A stretch of 64,000 nt of DNA, from assembly GCA_020055645.1 (NCBI GenBank), contig CM034546.1, positions 35,960,001 through 36,024,000 of the forward strand. Direction: 5' to 3'. Shown piece by piece: positions 47,805-60,425 of this stretch. Under the pieces are notes generated by a model. The model did not search any database and was not told where the DNA came from. It worked only from the letters and a program-made list of their open reading frames with translations. Position 1 is the first letter of the stretch. Each line of letters starts with the position of its first letter. This stretch comes from Tomocerus qinae (taxonomy: Eukaryota > Arthropoda > Collembola > Entomobryomorpha > Tomoceridae). The translations under genes were made by a program, and so were the position numbers.

Positions 47805-48060
47805 TTTGTAAAATATCTATAAAATAAGCATTATATGTACAAAATAGCCACAATGTGTATAAAATAGGTACCATATGTATAAAATAGCTACTTTAAGTGT
47901 AAAATGACAAATATATCTATAAAATAGCAATAATGCCTATAAAATGAACACATAGACCATAATATTTATTGTATATATTAGAAAATCGCATTAATATAGT
48001 GAAGTATAAACAAATTAGCAAATCTTTCAACAAATATATGCGTAAATTAGAAAATTAACA
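47805..48060. repeat. Degenerate TATAAAATAGC tandem repeat
   Basis: Units of roughly 22-25 bases built on (T)ATAAAATAGC(A/T)A...ATGT recur about eight times from 47805. They grade into TAAATTAGAAAAT-type units up to about 48180. The array lies within the MULE element. Confidence 0.6.
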
Positions 48061-49628
48061 CAATGTGAACATTTTAAAAATTGAAATGCTATGTAAATTA
48101 GAAAATAGCATTCATAATGTGAAATATGAACAAATTATGAATCTTTCAGGAAATGTATATGTAAATTGGAAAATTATAATATTATGTACATTTTGAGAAT
48201 TATAAGACAATTCTGCCTTTATTATTTATTTATTATTCAATTCCATGAGTGCCAAGCACTTGTACTGTAGGATAATATACCATATTTCCGTTTATGTCAT
48301 CCTAATGTAGCCAATTTGTCCACTGACCACTGGCATAAGTGTCCATTCACTCACTATCACGTAGCATCTCCACCTATGGCGTAGCATATACCTCCTTCAT
48401 TCATGGAGAAGCTACAGCTTGAGTGGAATAAACTGCCACTTTCTTGGATTCTTTTATTTTTTGCGCATCTTTAAATGCTTCCAAACACTTTCAATTAAAA
48501 AATATAAGCACAGAGATGCATTTGTGACAAATACAAAAAATCCCAAGGTTATACGGCCAACCCGTTCAAAGCTATGAGGTAAACAACTCAAAAACTCCAC
48601 GGATGGAGGATGTTACGCCTTTAAGGGTTCATTTATTCGATAAATCAATTTTATGGAAATCTTTCAACTTCTTGTGATCATTGAGCAAATTCACATGATC
48701 TAAAGCAATGCTAAGAAGAAGAAATGGAGTCTTTATAATGATATATTTATTTTCACTTAATATATAATAACAGCAGAAATTGTCAATAAAGAATATGTAA
48801 AGATAGGTCAACCAACGCAGTTACAGTCGACAGGGTAAAAACAATTAAATTAAGGCTACAAAAATTTGAAATTCTTCTCTATCTTTTTGCTGTTAATAAA
48901 TAATTACTGTCGCTAGAAGTCTGTTAGAATTACTTCCACATTATTACACCACCCCAACTAAACTCCATAGTTAGCATTGTCAGTGCTATTTTTCCATTTC
49001 CGAAATAAAGAAATATATAAAATTGAAATTAATTACTATTATTACGCAGTAGGGCATTAATGAAATGAATATTTAACCGAAGTTAAAGTTAAAGCTAGTA
49101 AAACAAACAAAATATACATTCATTTAAAATAAAAATTTGGAAATTTGGAGTGCTTTACAAGGATGTTCCAGTCTCGGGAAATTCCCGGGAAGTCTAATTT
49201 CCCGGCACTGGCCAAACCTAGTCGAGACTCTGGATGCCCTAGTTGAAATATGTAATATCTGCTTTGAAACATAAAGAAGATAGTCGGATCCGGGATTTCA
49301 GCGGCTGTTAATTGGAGGATTAAGTTTTTATTCATATATGCTAACGCCTAAACAACAGCTAGAGACAGCTTAAGAGGTACACTATTATAATTTATATGAT
49401 TTATTTCTGCAGTACATAGTGATTTTGGATATATTAAATTGACAATGCTGTAAACAATGGAGTAGCTATAAATATAATTGACTGTTTAACATTACTTATT
49501 GACAAGACCTCCCACTTCTTGACTTCCGAATAACCTGGAATGTTTAATGCAAATATTAAAGTCCGGGTTCCTAGTTACGGACAGAATTTCTATCATGTTC
49601 CCATTTAAATTACACATTAAACGTTTTG

Positions 49629-49906
49629 TAGGAGAATCCCTAAGGATCTGAGACCATTGGTCCTACTACACCCATGCATTAATTGTAAAAAAATATTCGT
49701 CGATACCTATTCTATACAGGATATTAAAAAAATTCACATTTTTGTCTTCTACTTCAAGATATAAGGTTTAACAATGATATCTTGAAGTAGAAGACAAAAA
49801 TGTGAAATTTTTTATATGCTGCATGGAATAGGTTTTGTCGAATCTTTTTTACATTTAAAGGATGGGTATAGGATCAATGGTTTCAGATCCTTAGGGATTC
49901 TCCTAA
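49629..49906. mobile_element. 280-bp foldback MITE
   Basis: Both ends, read inward, are TAGGAGAATCCCTAAGGATC, then TGA(G/A)ACCATTG(G/A)TCCTA. The inner parts pair too (TTCACATTTTTGTCTTCTAC with its complement), around a short centre near 49750. The left arm of the big duplication lacks it at the matching place, so it inserted after the duplication. Termini starting at TA suggest a TA target, though this is not certain. Confidence 0.8.
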
Positions 49907-50819
49907 AAAATGTATGAATTTTGCATAAAATCGGGATCGCATTTACCCTCTATGACAATTTTTGCTAGATACCTAGCAACATCCCCACTTGTGGCTGAGA
50001 AAGTTAACGGGTTTCAAAAAGTATACCCTGATCTTAACACGTATTTCAATATACCCAACAATACTAGATAGTTACATTTAATAATTAGTTTATTCATCGA
50101 TATCTATTATAAGAAAGATTACAACCAAGCAAGCTTTTGTGTTGATATAATCATAAGTGTGTAGCACATTATTTTATTAGCTAATGATTATGATGCTATA
50201 CGTTTAGATTTAAAGAATACATTTATAGGCTATTATGTAGATTTACTCGTCAATAGAACAAGCTACAGGCTTTTTTTAAATTTACCTTTGGCAATACAGA
50301 CATTAACATATTTGCTCTTTGTCCCAGCAGACGAGCTCCATCCCCGGCTCATTTTACATTTTATACCGACTCTAGACTAGACTACATACTATAGAGATAA
50401 AAGCCTCATCCTAAACTAGAGTTTGTATTCCAAACCACAATACTACCATACTATATTATTGTAGCGTATAGCCGTATATCGAATAAATTGATTTTCACCA
50501 CTATTAAGCCCTGTTATACGCCATGGCCTACGATAATTAGTGCACACACAACGCTATCACGTATCACGCCAACTTGTATGACTAACTACCCAGCCAGGGT
50601 TTGAAGAACCCTGGCTGGACGAATAAGGGTCAAGCCCACTCAGAAATTCATCCAAAGTTACATTAAATGGTGAGCATACAACGATGCTCAGACAGATTTC
50701 ATTTTTTATAAAGATATTAGCTCCCAAGTTATACAATTACGACTACGATAAGATTTCAAGCATTTATATACTACCGTAAGTGCATATAAGCACGCATTAT
50801 TAATTACACTAAGATTTTG

Positions 50820-50999
50820 ACTTTAATATTTACTAACAGCAAAATATTAATTGTGTTGTTGAATTTGAATACGATCTGTATGAATGTGATGGTAATTGAT
50901 TCCTGAATTGTAAGCCAATGAACAAATTTCGGTAAACAAGTTCATAAAATGGCTTTTTCAGGTCGATTTTCCCCCCGGTTTTCTTCGTTTCTTAAGCAT
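50820..50999 (-). pseudogene. Second copy of the fused receptor remnant
   Basis: The minus strand from ATG at 50999 repeats the same N-terminus/C-terminus junction as 27817-28002. Base indels (a G-run near 50975) break the frame after about 13 codons, and the final stop is altered to AAA. It confirms that the internal deletion was already present when the arm was duplicated. Confidence 0.7.
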
Positions 51000-52025
51000 T
51001 TTTCTTCGGTGAATTTCTTTACACAGTTTGCCGTAAAATAGAAATGGAAAGAAAGGCCTGAGCTACTACAACCATAGAAATAGAAGTAAATTACAAATGT
51101 TAAATATAATGGAATACTTAATATGATATTAGCCTGTAATCAAAGGCGGTTATTCGAACTGGCAAAAGGAAAGGCAACCTGAAGTCCTAAAGGATAGATG
51201 ATAAACGTCTATTGCTAATGGCAATTTCTTGCTATACAATATAAGCTGTTTAATCGAACTATTGAACATATTTAAATGTACATTTAAAATGAATACGATT
51301 TATTGATATCTATTCTGACGTGATGACTATTTGAGAGAAAAATACAAGCCAAGGTATTAGACTAGGTATTAGATGGGCAATTAAATTTTGACATATTAAG
51401 GGCCTAACTCAAATTACTGCAATAGTGATAAACATGGTATTAATATACTATTGTGATAGTTTCTCGGAATATTCTTTAACTTACAAGTTAAGGTTTACAA
51501 TTAGAATCTTCTAATTAAGAAGGTGTATATAAGTAAGCATTAAAACATTACAGTCACAATTAACTAAAGAAAATCATTCATTGCAAATTACTATTACTTA
51601 ACTTTTTCTGACTATGAGAATGACATTATACTTTTAACAGTTTTTGTCTCTATTATAACTTACAGGTGTTATAATTATTTCTGTTGCAGGAAAAGTTTTC
51701 TCACAAAGTATTATTAAAATGAGCTTTTCATGACCGTTTGTTTGTGTATACAGAACATAGTCATGTACTTCCCAGTTGTTACCCAACCTCAATAGTCCAA
51801 AATTTCAAAGTGCAAGATTAAAATATATTGGGAATGACCAGAATATTAAATTATTGTGAATTAAGGTCCCGAGGATGTTTGGCTACTTTGGGATTCATAA
51901 TAGAAGAAGATTAAAATGAATTACTAAACTACTCAGCTGCATAACATTATGATATAAGACTACAGCTAGATTTTCAAGCCAGTGCTTCAGTTGTGCAAAT
52001 AATTACACTAATTATCTACTTATAT

Positions 52026-55000
52026 TTAGACTTTAATATTTATTGACAACAACATGTTGATTGTGTTGTTGAATACGATCTCCATGAATGTGATTGTAGT
52101 GGAGCCCTTAATTGTAAACCAATGGAAAAATTCGATTCCAAACGGTCGGCACACTTTTAGTAGTTTCCGTCTGTATCGATTGAAAATGACCTTCATCCAC
52201 TTTTCCCGAAACAGACTCGACTGGTCTGCTATGTTACCCAAACTTGCGACGAACAATTTCTCCATAACACAGCACAAGGCAGAGAAAAGAGGCATGTAGA
52301 GGTATGTAGCAATGGGAACATGGTTGGCCAGTTGAATAGTGCTGAATGTTGTAAGCATGTGAATGACATTGAAAACAATTAAGCACACGGCCAGTGCTTT
52401 TGAACCGATTTCATTGATTCTTTTGTTGAGCAGCATCATTGAGTGATACAGATTCATTGCCAACTGTACATCTTTTGCCGAGTTGTCCTCCGAACAAATT
52501 GTCTCCAGGCAGAACGTCATTTGGGTGCAATAAATGGTGAAAGAAAGCATGCATATGAAAAAAGAAGTTCCTGAATGACCAACAGCATAAAGAAAGGAAA
52601 AGAAAATCATTATTTGTATCGGAGGAAAGGTATAAAACTCCTCTGGGAGGGATTCCCTTAGGAATCTCTGGAGTGGATCCAAATCACCTCCAAAAATCGA
52701 TTGCAGTGAAGCGGAAGTGAAAAGAAGTATGTTTGCTACCCATAAATACGGTACCAATTTAGATAGCGTTGCCGCAAGTTGTACTTGCTTTTTACATCCA
52801 ACATTTCGACGCCCAATCTCACCCGCTAGAAATAAAAAATGTTACTGTCAGTACTACTAATTATTGCTATACCTATTTTAATTAAGTTTAAGGTCGTTCA
52901 TTAATTAAGTCTCCAAGCGTGTTAGGGGAGAGCACGGCTACTACTATTGATTAGTAGGGCTATGCTACCGCTCAAGCCGCGAGGGCTTACTTGCAGTGAC
53001 TCCCGGAACAACTTTACTAAGTGTACAGACTTACACGAAGAGACTTAGTGAAGACTACTGAACCATGAGACGGAACGACTCAACACTGTCCCGCAACTCG
53101 ATCTAGTGAGCAGGCAGAGAGGGACCGGGACATGTAAGCCGACCGCCAGTGACCCCAAGCAAATCACTGAAAGCAGTCTACTTCAACCCACCTTATCCCC
53201 TCATGCGCATCCCATTGTCCAGACTTGTGCTAGGCAGAACTTGTAGCACGTATACAGACCAACAGAACAATCCATACACTATACAGATAGTGCATTGATA
53301 GACATTCATATTCAGTTTTGTGCAGTGGTTAAAAAACTAGTGGTCATAATGGTCAGACGGCCCGGTCAAAATACACTCAAAAAGCGGTCAAAATGGACAA
53401 AATGCCTTTTGGGGTTGATTGAGACCACAAGGTAGCTTTTACTGCAACATAGTTAACAATGAATATAACGTTCTAAAGATTGCAGTTGAAAATGATTAGA
53501 AAGTGTCATTTTCTAGTCTGATGTTAGTAGAATAGTGTTTTATAGGTTTTAGGCCATATTTCATTTTCTAAATATTTAAAATTTTATTTGCCAACCTAAG
53601 TAACTGTATACTGATATTTTGTCCATTTTGGCCATTTTGACCAGGGGCCTGGTCAAAATGCGGAAAAGTGGTCAACTGTACAACACTGATCATATTGTCA
53701 CTAAGATAGGCAAATCAATGCTAATAACGAATATACGGCAATGACAGCTTCTCCCAGCTCCAGACTAACTACCTTTGAGACCTGAGGCGCTGCAGAGATT
53801 CGAACTCCAGACCTCAGCCTGAGGAGCGGCTGTTTAGACCACTAGACAGACCTGTACGCCCCCGAGAAAGCATTCATGAATAAAACTGCCTTTTTAACCT
53901 TTATAGCTCTTAAATCAATTATTCCAACAACTCTATAGTTTGACCGAGAACAATGTACTATGAAAGTATTTAAAAGCGAGACTCCCATATGATAATAGCT
54001 CCGCCTTTACCGTATATCTTGCATTCATATAACCTATGGTAAAACACAGACTTACATACCGAATAAAATGCAGCAAGACTAAAATGTGCTATGTGTTATG
54101 TGAAGTACACAACTCGTAAAAGTAACCCCTCAAATTGGCGCTAAAGTCGTAATCAGTCTCGGTTATTAATACTTTCATAGTAAACTGTTTTCTCAAAATT
54201 GCATCTATCTAATTCTGAAATGTAAATTTTCGCCATATCGGGAGCATTTTAAAACCATAGAAACTGTAGAGTATGACAAGTGACGACAGGGGTAATGACA
54301 TGACGATAGTATGGCTACAACCCGATATTATGTTTGTTTACCGTAACGATTTAAGATTGACATGTCCGTTAACCTCTCAGAAGAAAACAGTGTACATTAT
54401 TCTCGGTCAAACATTAGTTTGGTAGTCAATTTTAAAACCATAACTCATTTTTTTCTCATGACTTTTGGACCCCGTTCGAAATATTTGTAATTTAAGTACA
54501 AATATTTTAAATATTTATTTTTAACAGGTCCCCAAAACTGTATATATATTTTAATTATGTATACAAGCATTTGTCAAAAGCGTGTTTTTAATTGATAATG
54601 GGCCAAATACTGGACCCCCGGCCCCCCCTCTGGATACGTGCTTGGCCAAATATAATAGTGTTTTTACCTGCATATTGCTTGGCAAAACGAAGAGTCAGGT
54701 TTATCATGACTAATATTTCCTGTGCTTTTGTAACAATGATGACGTCACACACGATGATGAGGATTATTACCATGTAGTACTGAATATAAATAATAATTTT
54801 GTGGGTTACGAAAGTGGGGTCAGGTTGAAAGAGTTCTTTCAGGAGCCGAAAGGTTCCGTACAGGAATATTATAATATACCACCAAAAAGTGACAACCCAT
54901 ATGAAGTATTGGAAATCCGACTGACACAATTTGAACGATACTTCTTTTCGGTTAAAAGAATATATACTTGTGCAGAAGAAATTTGTAATTTTAAAAAATC

Positions 55001-55082
55001 GATCTATTTCTTGCAAATATGGGTCATAAAATGGCTTCTTCAGGTCGATTTTTTGTTTCTTTCGTTTGCTTAATGTAACCAT
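52026..55082 (-). CDS. Gustatory-type 7TM receptor B, intact, 404 aa
   Basis: Exon 1 is 55082-54668 (ATG, phase 1 end at GTAAAA) and exon 2 is 52825-52026 (after CTAG, ending TAA). The total is 1215 bases, 404 residues. Receptor A uses an ATG five codons upstream; here that codon is TCG, so the second Met is used. Hydrophobic segments include YFIWVVTFWWYIIIFLYG, IIIYIQYYMVIILIIVCDVI, IMIFFSFLYAVGHSG and CLIVFNVIHMLTTF. The C-terminus FTIKGSTTITFMEIVFNN is in the position of the conserved TM7 motif of insect gustatory receptors. Such proteins form ligand-gated cation channels in sensory neurons; the ligand is unknown. It is the only receptor of the A/B/D group without a frameshift. Its 1.84-kb intron carries at least three nested insertions plus a GC-richer segment (about 52925-53200). 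Confidence 0.85.
53313..53689. mobile_element. 377-bp hAT-type MITE in receptor B intron
   Basis: Termini are CAGTTTTGTGCAGTGG and, inverted, CAGTGTTGTACAGTTG. They are flanked by TTCATATT (53305-53312) and ATCATATT (53690-53697), an 8-bp duplication with one mismatch, as expected for hAT. It contains repeated GGTCAAAAT(G) words. A related fragment is at 837-955. There is no ORF. Confidence 0.75.
53783..53866 (-). repeat. tRNA-derived SINE head or tRNA pseudogene
   Basis: On the minus strand there is an A-box-like TGTCTAGTGGTCTAAAC and, about 35 bases later, a B-box GGAGTTCGAATCTC. Between them CCGCTCCTCAGGCTGAGG could be an anticodon-arm-like hairpin. Acceptor-stem pairing is poor, so it is not called a working tRNA. 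It lies in receptor B's intron among other insertions. Confidence 0.5.
53938..54413. mobile_element. Short element with TIR GTTTGACCGAGAA
   Basis: GTTTGACCGAGAACAATGTAC at the left is mirrored by GTACATTATTCTCGGTCAAAC at the right (one mismatch in 21). Inside, CTATGAAAGTA and TACTTTCATAG-like words form a second inverted pair (about 53955 / 54170). It is non-coding and absent from receptor A's intron, hence inserted after duplication. No clear target duplication. Confidence 0.6.
54610..54643. mobile_element. 34-bp insertion with 9-bp duplication near receptor B splice donor
   Basis: Relative to receptor A's intron, B has an extra 34 bases rich in C and containing GGATACGTGCTT. It is flanked by an exact duplication of GGCCAAATA (54601-54609 and 54644-54652). 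It looks like a tiny end-only MITE derivative of the GGATACGTGC family, inserted about 25 bases inside the intron. Confidence 0.7.
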
Positions 55083-56090
55083 TTTCTTAGGTGACGATCT
55101 TTAAACTAGGTTTCGGTAAAATAGAAACGAAAAGAAAGGCTTGAGTTAATAGAAAACTTGTATTAACTCAGGTCAGGTTAAATATAATTGAATACTTAAT
55201 ACGATATTAGCCTGTAATCAATAGCAGTTATTCGAACTGACAAAGGGAAAGGCGACAAGAAGTCGCAAAGGATAGATGATACGCGTCTATTCTCAATGGA
55301 AATATTTTGCCATACAATAAGCTGTTTAATAGAACGCTCATGTAAAACTATTTAACATATTTAAATGTACATTTAAAATGAATACGATTCATTGATATCT
55401 ATTCTGACGCGATGACTATTTAAAAGAAAAGTACAAGCCAAGGTATTAGACCAAATATTAGATGGGAAATTCAATTTAGACATATTATGGGCCTAACTCA
55501 ATTTAGTGCTATTGTATCGATAAACATTGTATTAATTTATTATTGCAAAAGTTTCTCGGAATATTCCTTAAACTTCCAAGTTAAAGCATACAAATGGTTA
55601 TAATTACTATTTTGTAGAAATAGCTATCCCAACTGCATTATTAAACACATATTTGGCTTAAATGTTATGCAAGCTAGCAAGCTATTGAGAATTAAGAAGA
55701 ACTAATATTAAATGTTTTTAATACGTGAACGTATGTCGCGACAGATTTTGCAGGAATAACAATCAGGCAAAATTTTTCATGCATAGTGATATTCGTCATA
55801 TAGCGCAGAGTAACTCAAAACTTAAACCATGCCGACATAAAAAAGAATATACTGTTGTATGTTAAGGGGTAGTTTAACTGTATACAATTAGTCAACTCAG
55901 AGGTTTTCGCAAAGTTTTCGAATTTGGAAACGAATGCGAAGGCGGCAAAATTTTTTAAATCGAATGGAAGCATTCCATTGGATTCAATGCAAGGCACCTT
56001 AGTGAAGTCGTGGCCTAATAAATAAGCGCGATATTTCTTCACTGATAAAAAGTTCATTGCAAAAGAATCTATTGTTAGATAGAAACTCAC

Positions 56091-59000
56091 ATTTTTATCT
56101 ATTTTCCTATCTCTATACAAGTAGAGGACGGCTAACCCATGTAGGAACTCGACTCCAACATCCCTTCCATATCATTCCATCTCAGACCCATCCTCTCCGT
56201 TCATAACAAGAAAAATATAGAATTCCTACGTGCTGCTTGCGCACTGCAATTCTATAGGAAAGTTAGAATTCGACATTTTATACCCGGAGGCAACAAGAAC
56301 GACGTGGTCGTATCGTCAAGTATTATAGGGAATTGGAAAGAAAAGCTCGACAGAGAATGCTGGACATGGCCATACCGTCAAGACCTAAGGAAGAAATCCT
56401 CCGCCATTTTTAGCATTCGCATTTTCTCATGCCCAAAATTTTAACCCAATTCGATCACAATCTCAATTTTGAGTCACAATTGCTCAGCTGACTCACTTTT
56501 CTAGGATTACTCACTATTCCCCATCCCATCTATATAATTCAGTAATTTAGTGTCATAATAATCTTTAAATTGCTCATTAGTAATGGAACCCTGTGCATTA
56601 AATATTACTAACCATATAAAGTGTCATTAACTGTTAAAGTGCCAATAGCTGTATCAGCAAAGTCATATTACACAAACCAAAGTGTCTAAACGCACATTCA
56701 TTGGCGAAGAGTATATATACTCGTGAAGGTCACTAACTTTATTACATCATATCATTGCGCTACAGCATATCATCATCTCGATTCCTCGACATCCACTTAC
56801 ATCCCCACCATCAACACCGGAGGAACTTAGTTTTAGTAGAGGTTTGACGTTTTCTCCGAAGGACTACCCAACGAGTAACCTATAACTCCCCGACACACAC
56901 AAACAACACATATCCATCCGGCGGTGAATCTTCATAACCTCCTGACTATGTTAACTTGAATCGGGAAAACTACTGTTGTTAGCTTTACGCTTTTCCATGA
57001 TCAGAATGTTTGGCTCGGGTAAATCATAACCTATCAATCTTATTGTTTTAATTAGGTTAGGTCTCTCTAAAGTGAGTATTGGTATCCCTGTGTAATTCAT
57101 GGCGCCATTTTTAAAATTTTTCCCTCAGGTTTTCTTAAGCCGAATGTTTAAAAGTAATAAATATCAAATCGTGTAGATTATGTAAAACAAATACCATAAT
57201 TTAATTATTGTACGTCAACTACTAGGTAAGCTGGATAGTACTTATTTATATACTGTATAGTTGGTTGACTTGGTGGTTGGCTTCGACGAGGTAGGTTGTG
57301 TGCGACGTGGCGGTCCTGGAAGTTTTACCTGTAAAAATAGGCACCTAGAAGAACGAAATTGGTCTCAACATGTGCGGCGGGACAAGATTTGGTGGAATAT
57401 CGGATGGTTTTTAACCGAAAGGTCAGTGTTTCCCCGATTTCGCCGGATACTTTTGTGATTACCCATGAGTGCAGTGTTGGAGAATTCCAGACTACCTCGA
57501 CTCGAGTTAGTCTGGAAGGCTGGCGGAGCCGAAATGCATACTCTTCTGCCTGTAAGTGATATCTTCAATACGCTAATCTGGACTATAGATGTTATAAGAC
57601 CTCATCGGATAGACTGACCGGGCAAGAATATGCAAAGCAGGTGTTCAAACTAGCCCTAGTGACTTTGCATTCTGGCTGGAATGGGACGACAGAAACTCAT
57701 TCTCGCTGACCAACTTCAAGTTCAAGATAACAAGATGAACTATCGACCGTAGCACGCAGGCACGCAATAATAATATCAAACCAGCTAAAGCCACAACCCT
57801 AGTACTTTGCATAGTAATGGGGTAACTACTGTGTAATTTGTTAGGATAAACAACCACCAGGCCGTATTATAACAAGGTAATGTAGATGTCATGAGACAAA
57901 GATTACACAATGGCCTATTCAATGTATCCATTAATAAAATTCAAATGTAAAACAATGGATTTTTTTGCTATAGGATTTACATTTTTGACATCCGGCTATG
58001 TGTACTAGTTAAACACAATTATGAAATTCAATTTTACGATAAATTATTAAGTAGTTTAGTTAGGATTGTAGAGATGATAATGACGTCAATAGTAGTCTTG
58101 ACAAAAATTAGATTGGCTTTGATTTATTACCTTTAGAATGGAATTTAAGACGTGTTACATAAAATTTGGTTGAAATAAAATTATTCGCGTCAATTAAAAG
58201 CCATAAAACTTTTACCACTTGTTATGGTATCTTACCATCACAGTAATCGTAAAAAAACCCGTAATGGTAAATATGTTAAATTATGACAGCTTAGTGATAC
58301 AAGTTTCAATATTCTATATTTTTTCTAGAGAACATGAAATTAACATTTCTATTTAAATTTTCAGTGAACGAATAGTCAACACAACCGTGAAAAGATACTA
58401 AGACTTTTAGATTTGTCCTAACGATTTTTGAACTTTGTGTTGAGATCACATCGCTAGGTTACAGGTTTTCTCAATACTTATGCATTTAGTACAGTAATTT
58501 TACTTGTAAGCGTGCGAGATATTTTATTCGAGCACGCATCAAAGTGAAAATTTGATATGCAACAATAATCGCCAGTTCCTAAGTTATTTCGTATTTTAGA
58601 ATTAAATTCCATTCAAATTTCCATTCAAACTTATAATTTTTACTAAATTTATACAATTTATTACCATGTAGGTAATTAGTATGTAATAATAAATACCATT
58701 AAAATCAAATCAGTACAGTAATACTCTACTTGTTAGTGTAAATGATATTTTGTACACTGACTCCTGGATAGAGTGACCCAGTTTAACCGAACCTCCCATT
58801 CCGACTATAACACATACACTACTTACCCTAGTACATATTGTGTTCTCCAGAAATACGCCAGAAAATATTTAAAGTACGTCTAAGCCTATAATTAAAATGG
58901 CCTTGTCTGGATTTCAATTATTTACGAAATTCCTAATCAAATAAAATGGGAAAAGATAAATTAAATGGAAATCATACGAATATTATCACTAACGGAAATC

Positions 59001-59814
59001 CAGCCAATTTGATAGAGATGGAACAACACAACCCTAACTGCGTTATCAAGTAATCAAATTTTAAGCATCATTGCTGCATTGGAGTTTTGTAGTAAATCAA
59101 CATCTTCAAACTACGAGCCAATAAATTTGTACCACTAAAATGGCGTTCTTTTTTGTTTCCAAAATGTTTCCATTTGTACTGTTACCTATCATTTACCATG
59201 TATTGTCATACAAACACTCACAGCAATAAATGAATTATATTTGAGCCCTAAATAAATATTATGACCATAGCGTATAATATATTAATATATTAATTGTACA
59301 AACCATATTATATCATAATACTAACTACCTTATAGCATGTTATCATGGAAAATTCAAATTTCTTACAAAAATAAATGTTTAAAACATGTTCAATTTCAAT
59401 AAAATTACTTGGATACAAATATTTTATTTATAAATACAAAATCACAGCTATGTATGACACTATTTTTTATTATTAGTAATTATTAGTAATTAACTATAAC
59501 TTCGTAGCTTTTTTAAACTTTTAATTTCCCCAAACTTTAGATGCACCATCAGTCGATTAAAAAGTAGTCTGGACCACGTTATAGGACTGCCCAGTCGTCT
59601 ATAAGCATAATAACAATAACTTAAGAATTGTTTGCAATTGTCTTCAAGCGATTCTCTGTATAAGCTATTTGTTGTTATGGTTTTGCCGATTTCTTCATTT
59701 ATTAAAACCTTATTACTCAATAACGCTCTTGTAAAGGCGACACGATGTCCATTGACGTAGTTGCTGAATTACAATACATATAGTTGACTAAATAATATTT
59801 AACATGTAATAATT
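56091..59814. other. Long intergenic stretch between receptors B and C3
   Basis: No gene recognised in 3.7 kb. 56180-56410 and 56740-56960 are less AT-rich and could be old retroelement (LTR-like) pieces. One frame ending near 56417 reads RRGRIVKYYRELERKARQRM, a basic helix, but is only about 45 codons long. 57261-57560 is GC-richer with overlapping short frames. 57900-59800 is plain AT-rich sequence. Confidence 0.4.
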
Positions 59815-59960
59815 TTAAGACGGCTCAATTTTGTGTATTGGAGTCTTTACCGCACCTTTATTTTATAGACATGTAAATATTCTAAGTATATTACTAGTTA
59901 TTATTGAGTTCGTATAGGTAGGAACACATTTTTGTAATCAATGATTCCCTTTCAATTCTC
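59815..59960 (+). repeat. C-family upstream segment, copy before C3
   Basis: AGACGGCTCAATTTTGTGTA, ACTAGTTATTATTGAGTTCG and TTTTTGTAATCAATGATTCC match 36535 and 40690. It lies about 470-610 bases before the C3 start codon. Confidence 0.55.
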
Positions 59961-60425
59961 AAAAGTAATTTTATTAAGTTTTCTTAAAAAATAATAATAC
60001 CACCACTATGGCATTATTTTCTGTTGGTATGCTTTGCTACTAATATACCTATATCATAAAAGTTTCTTAGAATTAAGTATAACGGTATGCGTTATATATG
60101 GCAATTCCTTTACATGTCCGATTTCTTCATGTGCCATTACAGATATTGGTTTTTGGACCCTATATAAATATAAATCTCAAGTATAGGATTTTATACTTTC
60201 CACAACAGCACCGCAGAATACTTTTTTATTCCCAGATAGAATAGAATAAAAATCAACGTCGCAAAACATTTCAAATATAAAATATAAAATAGTCAGAATT
60301 TTAACTTTGTATTTTGTAATAATAATAATAATGCTTTTTCGTCATTTCTCATAGGGCATAAAATTAACTAGTCAGGATTAGGTTAAGTTTTATTAGGCTA
60401 TTATTTTTCCTAAAAATAATTGAAA

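Larger units (their letters stand above)
46038..49241 (+). mobile_element. Mutator-like (MULE) element with FLYWCH protein
   Basis: The left end TAGAGCATCCAG (46038-46049) and the right end, read inversely, TAGGGCATCCAG (49241-49230) form terminal inverted repeats. Both subterminal regions carry CCCGGGAATTCCCGGG-like and AGTCTCGGGAAATT words in opposite orientation. Inside is a FLYWCH zinc-finger frame (46960-47430), as in FLYWCH-bearing MULE transposases. The DDE transposase domain is not seen, and the rest is AT-rich non-coding sequence. I found no matching 8-9-bp target duplication. At about 3.2 kb it is probably a defective copy. Confidence 0.65.
49375..56090 (-). repeat. Right arm of large inverted segmental duplication
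   Basis: Reverse-complement counterpart of 23270-29000 with the same order of receptor gene, fused remnant and flanks. It is about 1 kb longer, because a foldback entered at 49629-49906 and about 1.5 kb of nested elements entered receptor B's intron. Small indels and substitutions are frequent in the non-coding parts, so the duplication is not very recent. Confidence 0.85.

Noticed and set aside
53783-53866. Functional tRNA gene on the minus strand
   Set aside because: A and B boxes are present but the acceptor stem does not pair properly; better read as SINE head or pseudogene.
57261-57568. Overlapping 65-67-codon frames on both strands
   Set aside because: No splice-consistent extension, no motif, and overlapping frames on both strands point to base composition only.
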